A DNA stretch of 10,705 nucleotides from an uncultured Actinomycetes bacterium (GCA_903907665.1 CAIVOW010000091.1:1-10705); one strand, 5' to 3'. Positions 1-7,443 are shown, counted from the stretch's first letter. Numbers and translations are program-made. Notes: a model not told the origin generated them from the letters alone.

Positions 1-1394
1 TAATCGGCGTAACGACGTGGGAAGCCCTTTATTCCAAGCCAATGTTGGATAAGGAAAGTTAAGTGGAAGCCAACGAAAAGAGTCCAGAAGTGGATCTTTC
101 CAAGGCGATCATTGAGCATATGTCCGGTCATCTTTGGCCACCAGAAGTAGAAGCCACCAAACATCGCAAAGACCACAGTACCGAAAAGAACATAGTGGAA
201 GTGAGCAACAACAAAGTATGAAGCTGACACTGCAAAGTCCATCGGTGGTGAAGCCAGAATAATTCCAGTTAGCCCACCAAACAGGAAGGTAATGAGGAAG
301 CCAATGATGAACAACATCGGCGTCTCAAAAGTAAGAGCCCCGCGCCACATTGTGCCAATCCAGTTGAAGAACTTAACGCCTGTTGGAACACCAATCAGGA
401 ATGTCATAAACGAGAAGAAGGGAAGTAAAACTTGTCCGCTTGCGAACATATGGTGAGCCCAGACTGCAACTGAGAGAGCTGAGATAGCAATCGTTGCTGC
501 AATCAAACCTTTATAACCAAAAACAGGCTTACGCGAAAAGACTGGAAGAATCTCTGTGGCGATTCCAAAGAATGGAAGAGCCAAAATATAAACCTCAGGG
601 TGACCGAAGAACCAGAAGAGATGTTGCCAAAGCATTGCACCGCCGTTGGCCGGATCAAAAAGATGTGAACCAAATAAGCGGTCACATTCAAGGCCGAGGA
701 AAGCTGCCGCAAGAGGCGGGAATGCAAGAAGTACAAGAATCGAGGTTAAGAGCGCATTCCATGTAAAAATCGACATCCGGAACATCGTCATGCCTGGAGC
801 GCGCATTGTGAAAATCGTGGTGATGAAGTTGACGCCAGAAAGAATCGTTCCAATACCGCTAAGTGCCAAACCAATGATCCAAAGGTCGCCACCTACTCCA
901 GGAGAGTATTGCGAATTAGAAAGTGGCGCGTATGCAGTCCAACCAAATGATGCTGCTCCCCCTGGACTTAAGAATCCAGCGAAGGCCATTAAGCCACCAA
1001 AGAGATACATCCAGTATGAGAACATATTTAAACGCGGAAATGCCACGTCGGCTGCGCCAATTTGTAGCGGCATGATCACGTTTGCGAAGCCCACAAAAAG
1101 TGGCGTTGCAAACATAAGTAACATGATTGTTCCGTGCATCGTAAATATCTGGTTGTACTGCTCCATGCTAAAAAATTGCAATCCAGGGGCGGCTAATTCA
1201 CTTCGAAGTGCGAGCGCCAAAATTCCAGCAATAATGAACCACGTGAAAGAAGTAATGAGATACATATAACCGATTGTTTTATGGTCAGTTGAAGTAACCC
1301 ACTTAACGAAGAGGCGTCCCTTGCTCTCCTTGCGAGTTTTGCCCGCAGCATAACTAGACGAGAGTGCCGCTGTTGGCTCTGCAAACGTTGTCAT
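1..1394 (-). CDS. ctaD: Cytochrome c oxidase subunit I (aa3 type), 3' part cut by the window edge
   Basis: Catalytic subunit of the aa3-type terminal oxidase, which reduces O2 to water and pumps protons in the cytoplasmic membrane. I translated it from the ATG at 1394. The frame stays open for 464 codons to the left edge, ending in the family motif PRRYAD, so roughly the last 80-120 residues are outside the window. Visible ligands are His87 (FTMHGT) and His400 for heme a, His265 in HPEVY with Tyr269 (the His-Tyr crosslink pair), His314-His315 (CuB), and His398 in AHFHY for heme a3. The Glu of HPEVY (Glu267), Asp116 (D channel) and Lys341 in VPTGVK (K channel) mark an A1-type proton-pumping oxidase. 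An AAGGTGG ribosome binding site lies seven bases before the start, inside the end of ctaC. The gene follows ctaC with a 2-base gap, so the two are surely one operon. Confidence 0.97.
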   Translation of the reverse strand, partial: MTTFAEPTAALSSSYAAGKTRKESKGRLFVKWVTSTDHKTIGYMYLITSFTWFIIAGILALALRSELAAPGLQFFSMEQYNQIFTMHGTIMLLMFATPLFVGFANVIMPLQIGAADVAFPRLNMFSYWMYLFGGLMAFAGFLSPGGAASFGWTAYAPLSNSQYSPGVGGDLWIIGLALSGIGTILSGVNFITTIFTMRAPGMTMFRMSIFTWNALLTSILVLLAFPPLAAAFLGLECDRLFGSHLFDPANGGAMLWQHLFWFFGHPEVYILALPFFGIATEILPVFSRKPVFGYKGLIAATIAISALSVAVWAHHMFASGQVLLPFFSFMTFLIGVPTGVKFFNWIGTMWRGALTFETPMLFIIGFLITFLFGGLTGIILASPPMDFAVSASYFVVAHFHYVLFGTVVFAMFGGFYFWWPKMTGHMLNDRLGKIHFWTLFVGFHLTFLIQHWLGIKGFPRRYAD

Positions 1395-1396
1395 CT

Positions 1397-2134
1397 TTAT
1401 GCCACCTTCACTGAATTGATATATGTCTGGTAATCAGCCGGTGAAACTACTTTCACCTTAAAGAGCATTTGTGAGTGCGCGCGTCCGCACAGAATGTTGC
1501 AACGTCCAGGAAATTCACCAATATTATTGGCTGTAAATTCAAGATGATTCTCAACCCCTGGCAAAGCTTGAATTTGAATCATAAATTCAGGAATCCAGAA
1601 ACCGTGGTCCACGTCATTTGAGTTAATTGTGAAACGTACTTTCTGGCCTTGTGGCAAGACCAACGTCGGAGTTTGCTCCGGAGTGCCGGTCACGGTTGGT
1701 TTAGCAGCGGCATCATCATATGTAAATTGCCACGACCACTGAATTGCATTGACATGGATGCTATGAGCGGCTGGTGATTTATCAACGTGCGTAATTTTAG
1801 TTTCAGCTTTAGCGGTGTAAAAGAAAAGAACTGCAACAATGATGAATGGAATAATCGTGTAAGCAATTTCTACAGGAACGTTGTACTGAGTTTGGCGCGG
1901 AAAATCCTCGTTCTTCTTGCGATGGAAAAAGACCGGCCAGATAATAAGAATTGCGGTAAAGACGCCAACAACGCCTGCTGCGATCCAAGAATAAATCCAG
2001 AGCGAATGGCTCTGTTGGTTGACTGATGAAGCATCAGGGGAAAAGCCACCCGATGCGAAAGCAGAACCTTGACTGATAAACGTTGCCACCGAGAGTGTGC
2101 CGAGGGCGAGCGTGGATGTGAAGGCTTTGCGCAT
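1397..2134 (-). CDS. ctaC: Cytochrome c oxidase subunit II (CuA subunit)
   Basis: Accepts electrons from cytochrome c at the binuclear CuA centre and passes them to subunit I. From the ATG at 2134 it is 245 residues: a signal peptide (about 1-26, MRKAF start, cut near SAFA/SGG), two membrane helices (about 47-70 and 88-108), then an extracytoplasmic cupredoxin domain. The aromatic patch QWSWQFTY is at 132-139. CuA ligands are His177 (DVDHGFW), Cys212, Cys216, His220 and Met223. The usual Cys-x-Glu-x-Cys reads Cys-Asn-Ile-Leu-Cys, so the conserved Glu is Ile214; its backbone carbonyl could still serve. There is no lipobox cysteine. The frame extends upstream to another ATG at 2182, adding 16 residues before the signal peptide. 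I prefer 2134 for its normal signal peptide, but neither start has a good ribosome binding site and a -10-like element fits a near-leaderless start at 2182. Confidence 0.95.
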   Translation of the reverse strand: MRKAFTSTLALGTLSVATFISQGSAFASGGFSPDASSVNQQSHSLWIYSWIAAGVVGVFTAILIIWPVFFHRKKNEDFPRQTQYNVPVEIAYTIIPFIIVAVLFFYTAKAETKITHVDKSPAAHSIHVNAIQWSWQFTYDDAAAKPTVTGTPEQTPTLVLPQGQKVRFTINSNDVDHGFWIPEFMIQIQALPGVENHLEFTANNIGEFPGRCNILCGRAHSQMLFKVKVVSPADYQTYINSVKVA

Positions 2135-2189
2135 GGGCCAAGGATACTTGCCGGACTCCCCAGTATTCGCCCACCGCCACATTCAGGGG

Positions 2190-2218
2190 TACCGTAGAGA
2201 GCGTGGTTCCTATCACAA
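2190..2218. promoter_or_regulatory. Candidate divergent promoters with overlapping -10 elements (ctaC / 2203 gene)
   Basis: The plus strand has TACCGT at 2190-2195, seven bases before the GTG at 2203, as expected for a leaderless transcript. The minus strand has TACGGT (2196-2191) with TTGTGA (2218-2213) 16 bases upstream, pointing at ctaC. The two -10 elements share the same bases (TACCGTA), so the polymerases would compete. This is motif matching by eye; the plus-strand -35 is poor. Confidence 0.3.
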
Positions 2219-3249
2219 GTGCGTTCCAATCAGAGGCTCCCCTCCATCCGAAGGCTGCCCAGCTGCTCGCCGACGTCTTCGACCGGGGATGGGCTGACCC
2301 TGCCAAAATCCATCAGGACTCTCGTACTACAGGAGCACTTCTTTATGAGGCAAAAGAAACCTTCGCCGGAGCATTTGGTGTCAGACCCGATGAAATCTAC
2401 TTCTTAGGCGAGCCACCACTCGGATTTCATCTGGGCATTAATGGATTAACCGAGCAGGATTCGCGATTATTTTATTCGGGGACTGACCGTGCTCCCGTCC
2501 ATGCAATTGTTGATGGTAGAAATAATCACGGTTTTAAAAACGAATTAGATTCAACGCAACAATCTAGCCCTGTAGATATTTTGGTCTATCAAAGCGTCAA
2601 TCCAGAAACTGGAATTCATAAAGCTAAGCCCGAGGATTTTATGGGACGAGTTTTTGTAGATAACACTGCATACGGTGTTCACTCCCATTTACCCGCGAAC
2701 TGGGCTACCGCTGCCTGGCAATCGCGGTCATGGCAAGGACCGGCAGGACTGGGAGTATTCGCGGTCCGAACGGGAGCGCATTGGCATAACCCACTCCCCC
2801 ACAATGATTCCTCGAAAGTTCCACAATCATTTTCCATCCCGCTTGCGTTAGCAAGCGCCGTGGCTCTTGAAAATTTCACTAAGGATTACGTGGAAAGCCA
2901 TAACCGCATAAAAGAATTCAAGAGTGCGATCACTCAGTACTTGGTCAACGATATTGGTGGCGCCATGCTCGTTGGAGACCTACACCGCGATTCACCATTC
3001 CTCATGTCGGCTTTAATCAATGACATTGACGCAGAAAAGCTTGTCAATGATTTAAATCAACGAGGAATTTTCGTTGATTCTGGATCGGCTTGTAACAGCT
3101 CAAATTTGCAACCAAGCCACGTACTTGCAGCCATGGGATTACCTACAGCTGGGAATATTCGCCTTACTATCCATCCTCAAACCACGCAGGAAAATATTGA
3201 TATTTTGCTAAAAAATCTTAAAGAGCTCGTAGCTGAGCAACGCCTGTAA
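2203..3249 (+). CDS. Degenerate cysteine-desulfurase-like (class V aminotransferase fold) protein lacking the PLP lysine
   Basis: 348 residues from a GTG start, somewhat short for IscS/NifS-type desulfurases (about 380-400). The fold is recognisable. VDNTAYG (152-158) matches VDATQS with the Asp kept (Asp153). VNPETG (132-137) matches the ANNETG motif. GPAGLGVFAV (179-188) matches GPKGIGALYV. VDSGSACNSSNLQPSHVLAAMG (291-312) matches the active cysteine loop, with Cys297 the only cysteine in the protein. The lysine that should hold PLP (SGHKIYGP in IscS) is Ser176 in QSRSWQGP. The GGTE-type phosphate-binding loop is LGEPPLG (68-74), the ring-stacking His is replaced (DRAPV), and the Gln after the Asp is Ala. 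It is therefore probably not a normal PLP enzyme. Function unknown: a scaffold, a sulfur acceptor or a relic are all possible. It is divergent from ctaC and ends four bases from the convergent adoK stop. Confidence 0.85.
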   Translation: MVPITSAFQSEAPLHPKAAQLLADVFDRGWADPAKIHQDSRTTGALLYEAKETFAGAFGVRPDEIYFLGEPPLGFHLGINGLTEQDSRLFYSGTDRAPVHAIVDGRNNHGFKNELDSTQQSSPVDILVYQSVNPETGIHKAKPEDFMGRVFVDNTAYGVHSHLPANWATAAWQSRSWQGPAGLGVFAVRTGAHWHNPLPHNDSSKVPQSFSIPLALASAVALENFTKDYVESHNRIKEFKSAITQYLVNDIGGAMLVGDLHRDSPFLMSALINDIDAEKLVNDLNQRGIFVDSGSACNSSNLQPSHVLAAMGLPTAGNIRLTIHPQTTQENIDILLKNLKELVAEQRL

Positions 3250-3253
3250 TTAG

Positions 3254-4243
3254 CTAGCCAATAAGACGAGGATGCAGATGGGGCTCAATTTCACTGGCAA
3301 CGCTGGCTCCATAAGCTTCGCTAAGGCGTTGAAGGAATTCTGATTTATCAAAGCGATATTCCTGTGTGCCCTTATTTTCTAAACAATAAGTAGCTAGTAA
3401 CGAACCAATCTGCGCACATCGTTCATGGCTCAAACCCCACGAAAGTCCTGCTAGAAAGCCAGATCGAAAATTGTCTCCAACTCCAGTTGGATCAATTTTC
3501 GCTCGCTCGTGCGGCACACCAACATGGATGGTCTCTTTTCCGTGTTCTTCGATGCGGGCGCCTTGAGCCCCAAGAGTTGTGATGCGAACTTGTACTTGAG
3601 CAAATAGTTCCTCATCACTCCAGCCAGTTTTTTGCAGAGTCAAAGCCAGTTCATATTCGTTTACAAATAAATACTTAGCTCCTTGAATGAGCAATTTAAT
3701 TTCTGGGCCATGCATTCTTGCCAGTTGCTGGGAAGGATCTGCGGCGAAAGGGATACCGAAATGGCGTGCAGTTTCAGAATAACGAACCATCGCTTCAGGA
3801 TCATCAGGAGAAATAATGAGCAGGTCAAAATTACCAACCTTCTCGACGATTGGTTCCAATTCAATTTCGCGAGCTTCACTCATGGCACCGGGGAAAAAGG
3901 AAGCTATTTGATTATGTTCAAGATCAGTTGTCACCATGAAAGTAGCTGTATAGAGCTTCTCTGAGACTTTTACATGCGAGGTGTCTACACCGTGACGCTT
4001 TAACCAGGCGTCGTAATCAGGCCAATCTTTGCCGACCGCAGCGATCAAAATTGGTGTGAGTCCGAGCGCGCCCATCCCAAATGAAATATTTGCAGCACAT
4101 CCCCCACGCCTGATTTCAAGTGAGTCAACCAGAAAAGAAAGTGAGACGGAGGTGAGTGCGCCGTCAACAAGTGAATCCTTGAATTTGCCTTCAAAGGTCA
4201 TCAAGTGATCATTGCCGACAGATCCGGCCACGCCAATTCTCAT
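3254..4243 (-). CDS. adoK: Adenosine kinase, PfkB family (AdoK type)
   Basis: Phosphorylates adenosine to AMP with ATP, a cytoplasmic purine salvage step. It has 329 residues and resembles the mycobacterial AdoK (Rv2202c) along its whole length as I remember that protein: GSVGNDHLM at 7-15, VSLSFLVD at 33-40, the RGG-type substrate glycine pair at 46-48, FFPGAMSEAREI at 116-127, AADPSQQLAR at 167-176 and HVGVP near 240-244. Catalytic Asp257 lies in DPTGVGDNFRSGF (251-263), and the PfkB NxxE motif is Asn195-Glu198 (VNEYE). These matches favour adenosine kinase over a generic sugar kinase. It starts 37 bases after erpA on the same strand. There is no Shine-Dalgarno, but TAACCT ends six bases before the ATG, so it may have its own leaderless promoter besides read-through from erpA. 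Confidence 0.92.
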   Translation of the reverse strand: MRIGVAGSVGNDHLMTFEGKFKDSLVDGALTSVSLSFLVDSLEIRRGGCAANISFGMGALGLTPILIAAVGKDWPDYDAWLKRHGVDTSHVKVSEKLYTATFMVTTDLEHNQIASFFPGAMSEAREIELEPIVEKVGNFDLLIISPDDPEAMVRYSETARHFGIPFAADPSQQLARMHGPEIKLLIQGAKYLFVNEYELALTLQKTGWSDEELFAQVQVRITTLGAQGARIEEHGKETIHVGVPHERAKIDPTGVGDNFRSGFLAGLSWGLSHERCAQIGSLLATYCLENKGTQEYRFDKSEFLQRLSEAYGASVASEIEPHLHPRLIG

Positions 4244-4255
4244 GAAGGTAGGTTA
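4244..4255 (-). promoter_or_regulatory. Candidate leaderless -10 element of adoK
   Basis: TAACCT (4255-4250) is followed by six bases and then the adoK ATG at 4243, placing the expected transcript start on the start codon. No convincing -35 and no ribosome binding site are visible. The same eight bases AGTAACCT occur upstream of erpA. Confidence 0.3.
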
Positions 4256-4280
4256 CTGAAAATTAAGAGAAAGAATCAGG

Positions 4281-4640
4281 TTAGTTGAATGAATCGCCAC
4301 ACGCACAAGAACCTTGTGCATTTGGATTATCAATCGTGAAACCTTGCTTTTCAATCGTGTCCACAAAATCAACTGATGCGCCCATGAGATACGGGGTGCT
4401 CATCTTGTCTGTGACAACTTTTACAGTGCCAAACGCTGTGACGGTGTCGCCTTCAAGAGCTCGGTCATCAAAATACAACTGGTAACGCAGGCCGGAGCAA
4501 CCGCCAGGTTGAACAGCAACGCGAAGGCTTAAATCGTCGCGACCTTCCTGTGCAAGCAAGGCAGCAACCTTCACTGCAGCAGCATCTGTAAGGCCAATTC
4601 CGGTAGCGGTGCTTGTGATGTTCACTTCTGTTGTGCTCAT
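4281..4640 (-). CDS. erpA: A-type iron-sulfur cluster carrier / insertion protein (HesB/IscA/ErpA family)
   Basis: Carries and delivers Fe-S clusters to apo-enzymes. It has 119 residues, the normal family size. The N-terminal dozen residues are variable, then comes ITSTATGIGLTDAAA-type sequence. The three cluster cysteines are in place: Cys48 in QPGGCSGLRY and Cys112/Cys114 in the terminal GSCACGDSFN. The stretch VDFVDTIEKQGFTIDNPNA (90-108) is the typical HesB segment. GGAGAG sits four bases before the ATG, a clear if closely spaced ribosome binding site. It is first in a likely operon with adoK and divergent from nadA, whose [4Fe-4S] product is a plausible client. IscA, ErpA and SufA cannot be told apart by motif; ErpA is the usual label for the lone actinobacterial member. 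Confidence 0.93.
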   Translation of the reverse strand: MSTTEVNITSTATGIGLTDAAAVKVAALLAQEGRDDLSLRVAVQPGGCSGLRYQLYFDDRALEGDTVTAFGTVKVVTDKMSTPYLMGASVDFVDTIEKQGFTIDNPNAQGSCACGDSFN

Positions 4641-4644
4641 AATT

Positions 4645-4707
4645 CTCTCCGATATCTCGTTCCTGTAGGTAAAGGTTACTCCAAAAAGATTGCTCTATGG
4701 CTACCCT
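4645..4707. promoter_or_regulatory. Divergent erpA / nadA control region
   Basis: About 70 bases serve both genes. For erpA (minus): TAACCT at 4678-4673 would give a leader of roughly 26 bases carrying GGAGAG (4650-4645). For nadA (plus): TACCCT at 4702-4707 is six bases before the ATG at 4714, as for a leaderless start. -35 elements are weak on both strands. No operator or iron-box-like repeat was seen. Confidence 0.3.
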
Positions 4708-4713
4708 ATGCGT

Positions 4714-5853
4714 ATGGCACTCACTGACCTGCTCCTCGCGAAGCGGACTGATCTATCGAGCGAGCGTGGAGTCTCATGCGATGGGGCCTTGCCAGAACAA
4801 AGCGATCCTTCGCTCCTAGAACGCGCAATAGCTGCAAAGAATTCCCTAGGCGCTAGAGCCATGATTTTGGGTCATCATTATCAGCGTGATGAAGTGATCC
4901 AATTCGCCGACATCACGGGTGATTCATTCAAGCTGGCCCAGGCTGCCGCCTCTAACTCTGATGCTGAATTGATTTTTTTCTGTGGTGTTCACTTTATGGC
5001 CGAGTCGGCCGATATTTTAACAACGGCATCTCAGAAAGTAATTCTTCCCGATCTGGCGGCTGGCTGTTCGATGGCAGATATGGCATCCATATCTGCAGTT
5101 CAGGAATGCTGGAGCGTTCTCAAGAAATTAGATGTTGCTAAGCACACAGTTCCAATCACGTATATGAATTCTACTGCGGCCATAAAAGCGTTTACTGGCG
5201 AGAACGGCGGCGCTGTCTGCACCTCCTCCAATGCCGAGAGGGCAATGACTTGGGCGCTTGAAAAAGGCGAGAAGATTTTCTTCTTGCCAGATCAACACCT
5301 AGGACGCAATACCGCCGTACTCAAATTGGGACTAACCCTGGCCGACTGCCAAGTATGGAATCCGTGGAAGCCAAATGGTGGACTTACAGATGATCAGATT
5401 CGATCAGCCAAGGTTTTGCTCTGGCGTGGTCACTGTTCTGTGCATGGGCGTTTTTCTGTCGATAATATTTCAGATGTTCGGAGTCGTATTCCCGGAGTGC
5501 AAGTTCTCGTTCATCCAGAATGCCAGCACCCTGTAGTTTCTGGCGCTGATGTTGTCGGAAGTACCGAGTTCATCATCAAGACTGTGGAGAACTCACCAGC
5601 TGGTTCTAAGTGGGCAATTGGAACCGAGCTCAATCTTGTTCAACGTCTAGCAAATACACACAAGGATAAAGAAATTTACTTCCTTGATAAAACAGTCTGC
5701 TACTGCTCCACGATGAACAGGATCGATTTGCCCCACCTGGTGTGGGCCATGGAATCAGCGCTCGCGGGCCGTGTTGTGAACCAGATAAGCGTGGATCCAG
5801 ACGTTGCTCGCCATGCCAAAGTTGCGCTAGACCGAATGCTGGCTCTACCGTAA
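4714..5853 (+). CDS. nadA: Quinolinate synthase A
   Basis: Condenses iminoaspartate with dihydroxyacetone phosphate to quinolinate in de novo NAD synthesis, using a [4Fe-4S] cluster. From the ATG at 4714 it has 379 residues, the longer NadA type usual in Actinobacteria. Key motifs are ILGHHYQRDEVIQFAD (51-66), GDSFKLAQ (69-76), FCGVHFMAESADIL (89-102), LAAGCSMADM with cluster Cys118, YMNSTAAIKA (150-159), AVCTSSNA with Cys169, FLPDQHLGRN (190-199), HPEC near 267-270, and CYCSTMN with Cys331 as the likely third ligand. In-frame ATG 4708 and TTG 4690 are alternative starts; I chose 4714 because a TAnnnT element sits six bases upstream and no start has a ribosome binding site. nadB and nadC are not in this window. 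The DUF3043 gene follows after four bases, so the two are probably co-transcribed. Confidence 0.95.
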   Translation: MALTDLLLAKRTDLSSERGVSCDGALPEQSDPSLLERAIAAKNSLGARAMILGHHYQRDEVIQFADITGDSFKLAQAAASNSDAELIFFCGVHFMAESADILTTASQKVILPDLAAGCSMADMASISAVQECWSVLKKLDVAKHTVPITYMNSTAAIKAFTGENGGAVCTSSNAERAMTWALEKGEKIFFLPDQHLGRNTAVLKLGLTLADCQVWNPWKPNGGLTDDQIRSAKVLLWRGHCSVHGRFSVDNISDVRSRIPGVQVLVHPECQHPVVSGADVVGSTEFIIKTVENSPAGSKWAIGTELNLVQRLANTHKDKEIYFLDKTVCYCSTMNRIDLPHLVWAMESALAGRVVNQISVDPDVARHAKVALDRMLALP

Positions 5854-5857
5854 CCAC

Positions 5858-6391
5858 ATGACTGAAGAGACCACTCCAAATAAGAAGAACCGGCCGACGC
5901 CTAAGCGCAAAGAAGCGCAAGCCGCTCGTAAGGTAAATGCTCTAGCTCCAGTAGTTTCAAAGGAGGGGCGCAAGCGCGACAAGGAAGAAACTCGTGCACG
6001 CCGAGCCGAACAACGAATCGCTTATATGCGCGGAGATGAGAATGCTCTTCCAGCTCGCGATCGCGGAGTTGCTAAACGCTGGGTACGTAACTACATCGAT
6101 TCTCGTCGCACAATCGGCGAATATTTTATGCCTTTAATTTTCGGAGTACTAATTCTTACTGTAATTCCAAATAGATATATTCAGCTTGCGGCGATTTTCT
6201 TAATGTATCTCGCGATGCTCTATACCTTTGTTTCCGGTTTCTTCATGACTCGTAAAATCCGCAAAGAAGTTGAAGCGCGCTTCCCTGGCGAACCTACAAA
6301 AGGCATCGGCATGTACGGATTCCTACGCTCAACTCAGATGCGCCGAATGCGTGCACCTTCACCACAAGTAAAGCGCGGAGAAACTTTTTAA
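5858..6391 (+). CDS. DUF3043 family membrane protein, function unknown
   Basis: 177 residues. The N-terminal half is very basic and probably helical (PTPKRKEAQAARK at 13-25, then Arg/Lys/Glu repeats to about 55). The family signature is LPARDRGVAKRWVRNYIDSR at 64-83. Two membrane helices follow (about 88-103 and 108-130) with a basic tail. This order, charged cytoplasmic domain plus helical hairpin, is typical of DUF3043 proteins, which are found in Actinobacteria; no biochemical role is known to me. The start lies four bases after the nadA stop with no ribosome binding site of its own, which suggests translational coupling. The 3' end is 12 bases from the convergent aldo/keto reductase stop, and I see no terminator hairpin between them. 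Confidence 0.88.
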   Translation: MTEETTPNKKNRPTPKRKEAQAARKVNALAPVVSKEGRKRDKEETRARRAEQRIAYMRGDENALPARDRGVAKRWVRNYIDSRRTIGEYFMPLIFGVLILTVIPNRYIQLAAIFLMYLAMLYTFVSGFFMTRKIRKEVEARFPGEPTKGIGMYGFLRSTQMRRMRAPSPQVKRGETF

Positions 6392-6403
6392 AACTGCAAT
6401 TCT

Positions 6404-7405
6404 TTAAGCTCGAGGATTTGGACTTACAGTTTTTGCAGGATCGGTCTCAGGAAGTGCACCGAGGGCAGCGTCAATGCTTCTCATGACTTCTGCAGATAGT
6501 TTGACTCCCGAGGCTTTCACATTCTCTTTCACTTGAGAAGGCTTCGTTGCGCCCATAATCACAGATGAAACATTTGGGTTAGCAAGTGCCCAAGCGAGAG
6601 CCAATTGAGACATTGTGAGGTCAAGGGATTCTGCAATCGGCTTTAAGTTCTGCACAGCGACAAGGACTTCCTCGCGCATCCAGCCGGCAATCATATTCGC
6701 GCCACCTTTTTTATCGCCAGCGCGAGATCCAGCAGGGAGCTTTTTCCCAGGTAAATATTTACCCGTGAGAACGCCTTGAGCCATCGGCGACCAGACAATC
6801 TGTCCAATTCCTTCTTGTTCACATAAAGGAATTACTCGCTTCTCAATTACTCTCCACAACATGGAGTATTGAGGTTGGCTAGAGACGAAACGGTTGAAAT
6901 TGTTATCTTTCTGAAATCTGAGCGCTGTCATTATTTGGCTGGAATCCCACTCAGAGAAACCAATGTAATGAACTTTTCCTTGGCGAATGAGATCTTCAAA
7001 AGCGCGAAGAGTCTCCTCGATCGGTGTCTCATAATCAAAGCGATGAGCCTGATATAGATCGATATGGTCGGTATTTAGTCGCTTGAGCGAAGCATGCACC
7101 GATTCCATAATATGTTTACGTGAAAGTCCTCTGTCATTTTTGCCAGTACCAGTTGGCCAATAAGCTTTTGTGAAAAGTTCGTAAGACTCTCGACGCACTC
7201 CCTTTAAGGCTTTGCCCAGTACAGTCTCAGCTCGCGTACCTGCATAGACATCAGCGGTATCCAGGGTTGTAATGCCCAAATCGAGTGCGGTGTGTACACA
7301 CTTTATTGCCGCTTCCTGTTCAACTTGTGAACCATGCGTAATCCAATTTCCATAAGAAATTTCTGAGACATACATTCCTGAGCTGCCGAGACGACGATAT
7401 TCCAT
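6404..7405 (-). CDS. Aldo/keto reductase (Kv-beta-like / general stress AKR group)
   Basis: NADPH-dependent carbonyl reductase fold (TIM barrel), 333 residues, full length. The start MEYRRLGSSGMYVSEISYG is the classic N-terminus of this group. The catalytic tetrad is visible: Asp49 and Tyr54 in LDTADVY, Lys80 in LFTKAYWP, and His121 in YQAHRFD. Other markers are GFSEWDSSQI (149-158), SQPQYSM (176-182), SPMAQGVLTGKYLPG (206-220) for the cofactor-binding side, and SVIMGATKPSQVKEN (281-295), the phosphate-binding segment. The YQAHRFD and GVLTGKY patterns resemble potassium-channel beta subunit-type AKRs, but no channel gene is nearby, so a soluble reductase of unknown substrate is the safer call. 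It stands alone on its strand. There is no good ribosome binding site; CATAGT, 11 bases before the ATG, is a possible -10. Confidence 0.9.
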   Translation of the reverse strand: MEYRRLGSSGMYVSEISYGNWITHGSQVEQEAAIKCVHTALDLGITTLDTADVYAGTRAETVLGKALKGVRRESYELFTKAYWPTGTGKNDRGLSRKHIMESVHASLKRLNTDHIDLYQAHRFDYETPIEETLRAFEDLIRQGKVHYIGFSEWDSSQIMTALRFQKDNNFNRFVSSQPQYSMLWRVIEKRVIPLCEQEGIGQIVWSPMAQGVLTGKYLPGKKLPAGSRAGDKKGGANMIAGWMREEVLVAVQNLKPIAESLDLTMSQLALAWALANPNVSSVIMGATKPSQVKENVKASGVKLSAEVMRSIDAALGALPETDPAKTVSPNPRA

Positions 7406-7415
7406 GCAAAGAGAC

Positions 7416-7421
7416 TACTAT
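7416..7421 (+). promoter_or_regulatory. Possible -10 element for the small secreted/membrane protein
   Basis: TACTAT is a good actinobacterial -10 match and would start a transcript near 7428, upstream of the ATG at 7444. The same bases read CATAGT on the other strand toward the aldo/keto reductase, so this 38-base divergent gap may serve both genes. No -35 is convincing. Confidence 0.25.
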
Positions 7422-7443
7422 GGGAAAGAGGAATTGTGGATAG

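Noticed and set aside
646..1269. A 207-codon open frame on the plus strand opposite ctaD.
   Set aside because: It lies antisense to the strongly conserved oxidase subunit I, its translation has no domain-like or hydrophobic pattern, and it is rich in Lys/Pro/Ala as expected for a shadow of a membrane-protein gene.
2135..2182. ctaC start at ATG 2182, adding 16 residues.
   Set aside because: It puts an unusual segment with Trp, Gly and Pro before an already complete signal peptide. Not excluded, since a -10-like element fits it, but 2134 gives the more typical CtaC N-terminus.
1870..2306. Several open frames on both strands overlapping ctaC and the 5' end of the divergent gene.
   Set aside because: All overlap ctaC or the desulfurase-like gene, which have family motifs; the alternatives have none.
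2203..3249. Calling this gene an authentic cysteine desulfurase (iscS/sufS).
   Set aside because: The PLP lysine and several cofactor-contact residues are missing, so an enzymatic name would mislead despite the good cysteine-loop match.
3683..3964. A 93-codon plus-strand frame inside adoK.
   Set aside because: Antisense to a kinase gene with full-length family similarity; no start signal or domain.
6392..6403. A bidirectional terminator between the convergent DUF3043 and aldo/keto reductase genes.
   Set aside because: The 12-base gap and flanking bases have A/T runs but no stem-loop that I could pair convincingly.
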